From Oceanobacillus halotolerans (GTDB lineage: Bacteria > Bacillota > Bacilli > Bacillales > Amphibacillaceae), in assembly GCF_010993955.1 (NCBI RefSeq), contig NZ_WIXL01000005.1, positions 1 to 64,000 on the forward strand: a DNA stretch of 64,000 nucleotides. The letters run 5' to 3'. The notes beneath the pieces are model-generated. The model saw only the letters and a list, made by a program, of their open reading frames with translations. It made no database searches and had not been told where the DNA came from. Below are positions 57,771 to 64,000 of this stretch, piece by piece. How positions within the stretch are numbered: the first letter of the stretch is position 1; each line of letters opens with the position of its first letter. The position numbers were made by a program, and so were the translations under genes.

Positions 57771-57902
57771 GTATCACTCAATATAAGGTGTGGAAAACCA
57801 CTATCTTTTATTAAACAACCTAGTATAAAAAATAAATATATTTTCATATGTCTAGTTTATTCGACAGAAATGGTTAAATTCCTGCAATTATTTTAGAAGA
57901 AA

Positions 57903-58679
57903 TTATATTAAAATAGCTGTCGTAATCCGCCATTTATCTTTTTTCGTTTTACCATTAATTGCTACGACTTTACTCCTGCCTTTTCCTCTAAATGATATTA
58001 TATCTCCTGCTTGTAAGTTGAACTTTGTATCCTCAACCATTTTAAAGTTCACTTTTATATATCCTCTTTGAATATACTCAGCTGCTGCTTTTCGTGAAAT
58101 ATGATAGATCTCTTTTACAATAGCATCTAAGCGTAGAGAGGAAACTGTTTTCTCACTTTCTTTCCAATTCACCGGCTTTTCCATCATATTCTGTAATGGT
58201 TCTTCTTCTAACGTAATAGAAGCTTTTTTAATAGATGTCATATTCGTAATAATATATGGAGCAATGTCACTAGTTGTTAGAAGTTGAATAATCCCATTTT
58301 CCACTAAAATATCTCCAAGCTTTTGGCGTTTAATTCCTAAGGACAGAAACGCTCCCATCACATCTCGATGGGATAATGTAATAAATTTCGTCGGATAAGT
58401 AGCCTGTAATAATACTAATTCAAAATCTTCTTCTTGGATTGTTTCATAAAACGGTGCTAAAATAACTCGACACCGTTCACAATAAGGGTTACCACCATAA
58501 CGAGATATTTGGACTAGATCATCATTTTTCCCGATTAACATCTCCGTAATTTGCTGCTCTCTTGGGTCTAAAAAGTCGGTTAATTTCCGTTGATAATAGC
58601 GCTCAACTTCTTCTTTCCATGATAAAACCTTATCAATAAAAGGCTCTTCTTCTTTTCGAAAGTGTTGATAAATATCCAT
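57903..58679 (-). CDS. ylmH: S4-domain RNA-binding protein YlmH
   Basis: A 258-residue protein with a C-terminal S4 RNA-binding domain (about 180-258, RLDAIVKEIYHISRKAAAEYIQRGYIKVN). Recent work in B. subtilis places YlmH on stalled 50S complexes in the same rescue pathway as RqcH; earlier it was treated as a cell division gene because of its neighbours. Three bases separate it from ylmG. The alternative name DivX is used in some species. Confidence 0.92.
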   Translation of the reverse strand: MDIYQHFRKEEEPFIDKVLSWKEEVERYYQRKLTDFLDPREQQITEMLIGKNDDLVQISRYGGNPYCERCRVILAPFYETIQEEDFELVLLQATYPTKFITLSHRDVMGAFLSLGIKRQKLGDILVENGIIQLLTTSDIAPYIITNMTSIKKASITLEEEPLQNMMEKPVNWKESEKTVSSLRLDAIVKEIYHISRKAAAEYIQRGYIKVNFKMVEDTKFNLQAGDIISFRGKGRSKVVAINGKTKKDKWRITTAILI

Positions 58680-58682
58680 ATC

Positions 58683-58949
58683 TTAGAACATCAACATATA
58701 ATATAATTCATTTAATCCCATTCGTGCTAAATATAACACAAAAATAGCAACAATCGGAGACAAGTCAATCATTCCTAATGGTGGAATAAACCGACGAAAT
58801 TGCTCTAAATATGGCTCACAAATTTTCGCTAAGAACGACCCAAATGAGGACTCACGTGCACCTGGGAACCATGACATAAAAATATAAATAATTAACGCAA
58901 AACTATAGAGTTGTATCCCTAAAAACAATAGGTTAAATAATGCCGTCAT
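58683..58949 (-). CDS. ylmG: YggT-family membrane protein YlmG
   Basis: An 88-residue protein with two or three membrane helices and the YggT motif [25 protein letters not shown] followed by [18 protein letters not shown], characteristic of the family. It is linked to division or nucleoid distribution in streptococci, cyanobacteria and chloroplasts. The start overlaps the sepF stop by four bases (ATGA). The role is inferred from context. Confidence 0.92.
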   Translation of the reverse strand: MTALFNLLFLGIQLYSFALIIYIFMSWFPGARESSFGSFLAKICEPYLEQFRRFIPPLGMIDLSPIVAIFVLYLARMGLNELYYMLMF

Positions 58950-59374
58950 GCTTTATACCATCCTTTTTCATAGTCATCATATTCAACAAGTACTTCTGAT
59001 ATAGAACCAGATACATCCACATTTTCAGGCGTACATAAAAATGTTTCGGTACCCAACTTTTTAATATCTCCATTTAAAGCATAAACGGTTCCACTTAGAA
59101 AATCTAACATTTTCTTTGCTTGATAGTGATCAACACGTTGTAAATTAATAACCACTGCTCGTCGATTGATGATATGATCAGCTATTTCTTGTACCTCATT
59201 ATATGTACGTGGTTCACTTAATACAACTTTTGAAGAAGATTGCTGAATTGCTTTTAAATTAACAACCTTATTTGTTTGCTCTGTTACTTCATTTTTTTCC
59301 TTGACCTCTTCCTCAACATATTCATATTCGTCATCCATTGTAAAGAAGTCTTTGATTTTATTTTTAATACTCAT
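58946..59374 (-). CDS. sepF: Cell division protein SepF
   Basis: FtsZ-bundling and membrane-anchoring protein of the divisome. The 142 residues have an amphipathic N-terminal helix ([16 protein letters not shown]), an acidic linker, and a C-terminal beta-rich FtsZ-binding domain with [25 protein letters not shown] as its conserved core. It lies between ylmE and ylmG, the standard order. No anomaly is seen. Confidence 0.95.
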   Translation of the reverse strand: MSIKNKIKDFFTMDDEYEYVEEEVKEKNEVTEQTNKVVNLKAIQQSSSKVVLSEPRTYNEVQEIADHIINRRAVVINLQRVDHYQAKKMLDFLSGTVYALNGDIKKLGTETFLCTPENVDVSGSISEVLVEYDDYEKGWYKA

Positions 59375-59388
59375 ATGCTCACCCCACT

Positions 59389-60075
59389 CTAATTTGATCC
59401 TACTAGTTTTGAACCAATTCGGATATGTGTGGCACCTTCTTCAATTGCAATTTCATAATCATTACTCATTCCCATTGATAAATAATTACAGGGTGCATGA
59501 CTGTATTGTTTACTAGCTATTTCATCTCTTATTTCTCTTAATTTTCGAAAAAAAGTTCGTAGCTTTTCCTTATCATCGATATGTGGTGCCATGGTCATTA
59601 ATCCAACAACATAAACATTTTCATATTTTTTCAGTTCCTCTATAAATGGAAGCACTTTTTCTGGTTCGAGCCCATGTTTTGTTTTTTCTCCACTTACATT
59701 AACTTGAACAAAACATGCAACTGGATTACTAGCGCGTTTATTAATTTCCTTAGCCAATGAAGAGCGATCAAGCGAATGAATAGCGTCTACTTTATCAATA
59801 ACATCTTTTACCTTTCTTGATTGTAGGGTCCCAATAAAATGCCATTTAACCGATTCTTGTTTAAAATGGTTATGTTTTTCTAAAAATCCTTCTAGACGAT
59901 TTTCGCCAAGATTTGTAATTCCAGCATCTATCGTTTCCTTTGTTCGTTCTATTGTAACATACTTCGTTACTCCAATAATGTTTATATCCTCAGGATTTCG
60001 AGAACTTCTCTCACATGCATGTTTTATTTTATCTTTTATTGTTGCTAAATTTGTCGCTACTTCCATTCTTGCCAT
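59389..60075 (-). CDS. ylmE: PLP homeostasis protein YlmE (YggS/PROSC family)
   Basis: Pyridoxal-phosphate-binding protein that buffers PLP and amino acid balance; it has no known catalytic activity. The 228 residues form one TIM barrel. The PLP lysine is K38 in IIGVTKYV, and [12 protein letters not shown] and [21 protein letters not shown] are family signatures. The start at 60075 follows AAGGGAGG; an in-frame ATG three codons later is also possible. Confidence 0.94.
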   Translation of the reverse strand: MARMEVATNLATIKDKIKHACERSSRNPEDINIIGVTKYVTIERTKETIDAGITNLGENRLEGFLEKHNHFKQESVKWHFIGTLQSRKVKDVIDKVDAIHSLDRSSLAKEINKRASNPVACFVQVNVSGEKTKHGLEPEKVLPFIEELKKYENVYVVGLMTMAPHIDDKEKLRTFFRKLREIRDEIASKQYSHAPCNYLSMGMSNDYEIAIEEGATHIRIGSKLVGSN

Positions 60076-60094
60076 CTCCCCTCCCTTATATAAT

Positions 60095-60907
60095 CTATTC
60101 GTTTCGAAAACCTACATATCCTAGCATCCGACCTGTCTGTCCTTGGTCTCTTCTATGTGAGAAAAATAATTGTTCATGTTGATACGTGCAATAATTTGTT
60201 ATATCTATATTATTACGTAATACCCCGCATTGCAAAAGAATATGTTTATTTAATTCCTTCAAATCCAATAAGTATCGATTATTCCCTTTTTCGATTGAAA
60301 CCTTGTTCCGAACATCCATTGGAATATGCTGGATCACTTTTTCATCTACCTCATAATGCTTTTGCGATATACAGGGTCCAATGACCACTAATATATTCTT
60401 TGGCTTACTACCTACAGATTGTAACTTTTTGATCATTTGTTCAGCCATCCGATTAACGGTACCTTTCCAACCAGCATGGGCAATCCCAACATAATTTGTT
60501 TCTGGATCAAAAAAATAGAGTGGTACACAATCAGCAAAAAAAGCAGTACATAAAAGACCTGCTTTATTAGTGATCATCCCATCTACCCCACTTAATGCAT
60601 GTTTCGTTGATCTAGATCCTTTTCCTTTATCCTGTTCGTAGACTTCTCTTACATCAGTTTGATGCACTTGCTCCCCTGAAATCCAGTGATCTAAAAGTAT
60701 ACCTAGTTTTTCTGCTAACCTTTTGCGATTAGTAATTACATCCTCATATCGATCAGAAACATGTAATCCATGGTTAAATGTAGCAAATGGCGCTTTACTG
60801 ACACCGCCTTCTCTTGTTGTAAACCCAACCTCAAGACGAGAATCGTAGTTTTTCCATTTTGGAATATGTAAAATGGACGAATCGCTATGTTGAAAAACTT
60901 CACTCAT
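60095..60907 (-). CDS. pgeF: Purine nucleoside phosphorylase YfiH/LACC1-family (YlmD)
   Basis: A 270-residue laccase-domain (PgeF/YlmD) protein. Family members act as purine nucleoside phosphorylase/adenosine deaminase or as editing enzymes that clear misassembled peptidoglycan precursors (PgeF in E. coli). Zinc-binding FFADCVPLYF and AHAGWKGTVNRM motifs carry the conserved Cys and His; a third His is in the early FNHGLHVSD region. It heads the ylmD-ylmE-sepF cluster. Which activity applies here is not known. Confidence 0.9.
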   Translation of the reverse strand: MSEVFQHSDSSILHIPKWKNYDSRLEVGFTTREGGVSKAPFATFNHGLHVSDRYEDVITNRKRLAEKLGILLDHWISGEQVHQTDVREVYEQDKGKGSRSTKHALSGVDGMITNKAGLLCTAFFADCVPLYFFDPETNYVGIAHAGWKGTVNRMAEQMIKKLQSVGSKPKNILVVIGPCISQKHYEVDEKVIQHIPMDVRNKVSIEKGNNRYLLDLKELNKHILLQCGVLRNNIDITNYCTYQHEQLFFSHRRDQGQTGRMLGYVGFRNE

Positions 60908-60967
60908 TTGCCTTCCTCCTAAAGGGTTTTCTTCACAATACTTGTACTATTTTATCACAAAAAACAG

Positions 60968-61240
60968 TTATTCGGGGTATGAATTTTCTGGATACAATTG
61001 TGGTGTATTGACATCTTTAACTAGAATAACATCATGTCCAATCGTCACAATTTGATTCCAATGGATAAATATTTCTTCCCCTTTTGCAAAAAAATTGGCT
61101 TTTTTATCTCGTATAGCAATAATTAAAGAAATTATTTTACCACGATCACCATCAATTTCTAAGTCAGAAATATGACCTAATCGTTTTCCATCTTCAATCA
61201 CAATAACTTCCTTCATTTGTAACTCTGTTAACGTGACCAT
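60968..61240 (-). CDS. ylmC: PRC-barrel protein of the YlmC/YmxH family
   Basis: A 90-residue beta-rich protein resembling B. subtilis YlmC and YmxH, a family tied to sporulation in Bacilli and Clostridia. The PRC-barrel pattern is visible as VIVIEDGKRLGHISDLEID, GEEIFIHWNQIVTIG and DVILV. No catalytic residues are evident. It stands alone between sigG and pgeF with gaps on both sides. In B. subtilis ylmA and ylmB intervene before sigG; they are missing here. Confidence 0.88.
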   Translation of the reverse strand: MVTLTELQMKEVIVIEDGKRLGHISDLEIDGDRGKIISLIIAIRDKKANFFAKGEEIFIHWNQIVTIGHDVILVKDVNTPQLYPENSYPE

Positions 61241-61311
61241 CTCGTTTCACCTACCTTATTACTATCTATATGCACTTTTATCACGAAGTTTCATAGGAAT
61301 TACTACAAAAC

Positions 61312-61346
61312 AAAAGGAAACAGGCTAAATCTTCCTGTTTCCTTTT
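61312..61346 (-). terminator. Terminator after sigG
   Basis: A perfect 13-bp stem AAAAGGAAACAGG (61312-61324) / CCTGTTTCCTTTT (61334-61346) lies downstream of the sigG stop on the minus strand. The U-run is short. Confidence 0.8.
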
Positions 61347-61425
61347 GAGTTTTGTCACATATTCATTTTTTGTTAGGTCCCTTTTCGCGATAGGGAACAA
61401 TGTATAATTCTTTTTATTTTCTATG

Positions 61426-62205
61426 TTATTCAAACATTTGTTTATTCATTTGACTTATGGCTGCTTTTTCAAGACGGGAAACTTGTGCCTGTGAAATTCC
61501 AATTTCCTCTGCTACTTCCATTTGTGTTTTTCCCTGGAAAAAGCGTTTATTTAAAATCATATTTTCTCTTTCATTTAATCGATGCATCCCCTCTTTTAAT
61601 GATAATTTATCTGTCCAATTTGAGTCTTTATCTTTATCATCGCTGATTTGATCCACTACATAAATTGGATCCCCGCCATCATTATAAATAGGCTCGAATA
61701 GTGATACTGGATCTTGTATCGCGTCCATTGCGAAGACTACATCTGAATGGGGCACGTCCATTTCCTCGGCAATCTCAACAGCTGTCGGCTCTTTCGATGT
61801 CTTATTGATTAACTCTTCTCGTACCTGTAATGCTTTATAGGCTATATCACGTAAAGACCTGGATACTCTAATTGGGTTATTATCACGTAAATACCGTCTA
61901 ATTTCTCCAATAATCATTGGGACGGCATATGTTGAAAAACGGACATTATGTTTTAAATCAAAATTATCAATTGATTTCATTAATCCAATACAACCTACTT
62001 GAAATAAATCATCAACATGCTCACCACGATTATTAAACCGTTGAATAACACTCAATACTAATCGCAAGTTTCCATTTACCAGTTCCTCTCTAGCTGATAG
62101 ATCTCCATCTTGCATTCGAACGAACAGTTCACGCATTTCTTCGTTTGTTAAGACAGGTAATTTTGATGTATCAACACCGCATATTTCTACTTTATGTTTT
62201 GTCAT
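61426..62205 (-). CDS. sigG: RNA polymerase sporulation sigma factor SigG
   Basis: Late forespore sigma factor. The 259 residues include the N-terminal MTKHKVEICGVDTSKLPVLT recognised by anti-sigma factors. Region 2 has LVLSVIQRFNNRG, DDLFQVGCIGLMK and RFSTYAVPMIIGEIRR. Region 4 has EVAEEIGISQAQVSRLEK. It is nearly identical in length to the B. subtilis protein (260). AGGAGGG precedes the ATG. The gene follows sigE; a candidate sigma-F/G promoter and a leader hairpin lie between them. Confidence 0.97.
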   Translation of the reverse strand: MTKHKVEICGVDTSKLPVLTNEEMRELFVRMQDGDLSAREELVNGNLRLVLSVIQRFNNRGEHVDDLFQVGCIGLMKSIDNFDLKHNVRFSTYAVPMIIGEIRRYLRDNNPIRVSRSLRDIAYKALQVREELINKTSKEPTAVEIAEEMDVPHSDVVFAMDAIQDPVSLFEPIYNDGGDPIYVVDQISDDKDKDSNWTDKLSLKEGMHRLNERENMILNKRFFQGKTQMEVAEEIGISQAQVSRLEKAAISQMNKQMFE

Positions 62206-62222
62206 TCTGTACCCTCCTAATT

Positions 62223-62250
62223 GGAGATGCTGTTCATGGACAGTATCTCC
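62223..62250 (-). promoter_or_regulatory. Hairpin in the sigG leader
   Basis: On the minus strand GGAGAT-A-CTGT and ACAG-C-ATCTCC pair around a six-base loop, with one A/C mismatch. The stem ends four bases before the sigG AGGAGGG. No T-run follows, so it is not a terminator. In B. subtilis a leader hairpin is known to dampen sigG translation. Confidence 0.6.
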
Positions 62251-62270
62251 CCTTAGAAGGGTTTTTATGC
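62242..62270 (-). promoter_or_regulatory. Candidate sigma-F/sigma-G promoter of sigG
   Basis: On the minus strand, GCATA (62270-62266), 15 bases and GGAGATACT (62250-62242) resemble the forespore consensus (GYATA, GG-rich -10). The -10 overlaps the left arm of the hairpin. Confidence 0.45.
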
Positions 62271-62326
62271 AGACCTATGTGGTCGATTAGCCGCCAAAAA
62301 ATGGCTTTATTTCCAACACATCAAGG

Positions 62327-63046
62327 CTAAACCATTTTATTAAATTCTTTTTTTAGACGCCTAATTATTTTCTTTTCTAATCGGGAAATATAAGACTGAG
62401 AAATCCCTAACATGTCTGCAACATCCTTTTGTGTTTTTTCCTCTTCACCAACTAAACCAAAACGAAGCTCCATTATTTGTTTTTCTCTAGGATTTAATTG
62501 AGATAAGGCATCGCGCAATAAATGCTTATCAACACTTGATTCAAGATCTTTTGTGATGATATCTTCTTCTGTTCCTAATACATCTGATAACAGTAGCTCA
62601 TTTCCATCCCAATCAATATTTAGCGGTTCATCAAACGATACTTCAGATTTTAATTTATTATTCCTGCGTAAGTACATTAAGATTTCATTTTCAATACATC
62701 TGGATGCATAGGTAGCTAACTTAATTTTCTTCTCTGGATTAAATGTATTGACAGCTTTAATAAGTCCAATTGTTCCAATGCTAATTAAATCTTCTATATT
62801 TATCCCTGTATTTTCAAATTTACGGGCAATATAAACAACTAATCGTAAATTTCGCTCAATTAATATTGCTCTAGCTGATTTATCTCCATCAGGTAACAGC
62901 TCTAGCAATTCCTTTTCTTCTTCTTTGGATAATGGTGGTGGAAGTGCTTCACTACCGCCAATATAGTAAATTTCATTGGTTTTGATTCCTAGCTTTAATA
63001 ATAATTTATACCACCATAAACGCAAGCGTAATTTCCAAATTCTCAA
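62327..63046 (-). CDS. sigE: RNA polymerase sporulation sigma factor pro-SigE
   Basis: Early mother-cell sigma factor made as an inactive precursor. The start is TTG at 63046 ([20 protein letters not shown]), eight bases after AAAGGAG, giving 239 residues as in B. subtilis; the frame upstream to 63067 is leader. The amphipathic pro-sequence ends at EIYYIGG (Tyr27-28), the expected SpoIIGA cleavage area. Regions 2 and 4 are highly conserved ([37 protein letters not shown]). It is located 21 bp after spoIIGA. Confidence 0.98.
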   Translation of the reverse strand: MRIWKLRLRLWWYKLLLKLGIKTNEIYYIGGSEALPPPLSKEEEKELLELLPDGDKSARAILIERNLRLVVYIARKFENTGINIEDLISIGTIGLIKAVNTFNPEKKIKLATYASRCIENEILMYLRRNNKLKSEVSFDEPLNIDWDGNELLLSDVLGTEEDIITKDLESSVDKHLLRDALSQLNPREKQIMELRFGLVGEEEKTQKDVADMLGISQSYISRLEKKIIRRLKKEFNKMV

Positions 63047-63067
63047 TTTATACACTCCTTTTACCAT

Positions 63068-63988
63068 TTATGCTGAAGATACAGTCGCTACATGTATAAT
63101 TTGTGGATGAAGCAAACAATGATAACGCTGATCTCTCGTTAATTGTCCAAATTGTATTCCGATGAAAAATTTAGTGGTGATAAGTTTATTTTGATCATGA
63201 TATACAATTAATTGATCTGCCTTAAGTGCCATCATAAAGGTACTATTTCCTTCTACACCGTGATACGGGATAAGGTGTATTCGATTCTTCCATGCCAATG
63301 GAATTTCTTCATAACGTAATTCATCATGTGCTTTTTTTAAACAATTCCAATCTTTGTCCGTAAACCAATGCTTCAAAAAAGATTCATCACATATAATAAC
63401 GAACTTTTTACTAACAGGATCGACTAACTGATTGCCACTATCGATATATCCAGTAGTAGAGTAGCTTTTGTTACCTACTTGTATGGTGACAGGACAAAGT
63501 TGATCATATCGAATTTTTTCGGCTACATGCTTGTCCATACGCCTTTTCGTAAACAACCAAACAATTGGGAATCCAATCATCACGAATAACCAACTAACTG
63601 AATCTCCATATCCGCTATTAAAAGTCAAAATTCCACTAGATGACATACTGATTGGATGTTGTAGTAAGAAGTGTAACGCTATCAATCCACCTCCAATTGC
63701 AAAGGTTGTAAAATAAAATAAAAGTAGTAATTTTACCATTTGATAGATCGAATGAAACCGAAATGTACAAATAATAATAAGAATGGAAAAAACAACTTTT
63801 CCTATTAACGTTGTAAAAATGGAGTCAGGAAAATAAAGTGAAATAGGTACAAGTAATGAAGCAACTAGTGCACCTAACGTGATTCGCCACTTTTTGGTGT
63901 CTTCTTTCGCTAATGTCTGGGTAAGCATTAGAAGCATCATATCTAAAAAGAAGTTTAATAACCAAACTGCATCAAGGTAGATCGTCAC
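63068..63988 (-). CDS. spoIIGA: Sporulation sigma-E factor-processing peptidase SpoIIGA
   Basis: Membrane aspartic protease that removes the pro-sequence of sigma-E on a signal from the forespore (SpoIIR). The 306 residues form five N-terminal membrane helices (about 5-150) and a cytoplasmic protease domain. The catalytic aspartate is D183 in GYIDSGNQLVDP, the same number as in B. subtilis. The start is GTG at 63986-63988, with AGGA eight bases upstream at the window edge. Its sigma-A/Spo0A-driven promoter lies outside the window. Confidence 0.96.
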   Translation of the reverse strand: MTIYLDAVWLLNFFLDMMLLMLTQTLAKEDTKKWRITLGALVASLLVPISLYFPDSIFTTLIGKVVFSILIIICTFRFHSIYQMVKLLLLFYFTTFAIGGGLIALHFLLQHPISMSSSGILTFNSGYGDSVSWLFVMIGFPIVWLFTKRRMDKHVAEKIRYDQLCPVTIQVGNKSYSTTGYIDSGNQLVDPVSKKFVIICDESFLKHWFTDKDWNCLKKAHDELRYEEIPLAWKNRIHLIPYHGVEGNSTFMMALKADQLIVYHDQNKLITTKFFIGIQFGQLTRDQRYHCLLHPQIIHVATVSSA

Positions 63989-64000
63989 CTTTATCTTCCT

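Overview
The window is a chromosomal segment of an AT-rich, endospore-forming Firmicute of the family Bacillaceae. I would place it nearest the halotolerant Oceanobacillus/Virgibacillus group, but the sequence does not settle genus. The evidence is sporulation genes (spoIIGA, sigE, sigG, spoVM), Gram-positive cell biology genes (divIVA, sepF, remA, prkC/prpC), strong AGGAGG ribosome binding sites with many TTG/GTG starts, and a gene order that follows, in reverse, the Bacillus subtilis block from spoIIG to ffh as I remember it. Almost everything reads on the minus strand. Only yfkK, an NCS2 permease, rpmB and rqcH read on plus.

Layout, left to right (the reverse of transcription for most genes). 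1-302: end of a long intergenic repeat. 303-6615: ffh, ylxM, ftsY, smc (protein targeting and chromosome organisation). 6975-7196: yfkK, inserted in the opposite orientation between smc and rnc. 7247-13679: rnc, acpP, fabG, fabD, plsX, fapR, recG; a FapR operator and promoter lie just upstream of fapR. 13697-16702: serine dehydratase subunits and a divergent purine-type permease with a folded leader. 17250-19313: fakA and yloU. 19815-20645: rpmB and the 27-codon spoVM, converging on a compact structured repeat. 20675-33860: thiN, rpe, rsgA, prkC, prpC, rsmB, fmt, priA, coaBC, rpoZ, gmk, remA, yloC. 34275-38762: a calcium P-type ATPase and the divergent rqcH. 38810-39688: a LysR regulator. 39939-51428: the complete pyrimidine operon (pyrR-pyrP-pyrB-pyrC-carA-carB-pyrK-pyrD-pyrF-pyrE) with two PyrR attenuators. 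51587-56101: ylyB, lspA and ileS, the last behind an isoleucine T-box. 57097-63988: the division cluster divIVA-ylmH-ylmG-sepF-ylmE-pgeF-ylmC and the sporulation cluster sigG-sigE-spoIIGA.

How the genes work together. PyrR binds the nascent pyr mRNA and stops transcription when UMP is plentiful. FapR, sensing malonyl-CoA, controls its own operon for phospholipid precursor synthesis, and FakA feeds exogenous fatty acids into the same PlsX pathway. PrkC/PrpC and RsgA link cell-wall and growth status to ribosome assembly. SpoIIGA activates pro-sigma-E in the mother cell, sigma-G follows in the forespore, and SpoVM marks the forespore surface for coat assembly. Ffh, FtsY and LspA handle membrane and lipoprotein biogenesis. 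RqcH, and probably YlmH, deal with stalled ribosomes.

Departures from the B. subtilis order are the main comparative interest. def and rlmN are missing from their usual places, and the sulfate-assimilation cluster next to pyrE is replaced by one LysR gene. yfkK and a permease are inserted, and the pyrP-pyrB attenuator is gone because those genes overlap. Several families of palindromic non-coding repeats occupy gaps between transcription units. I see no phage, CRISPR array, IS transposase, tRNA or rRNA. The window is largely core genome; the least explained DNA is the intergenic repeats and a few leaders.
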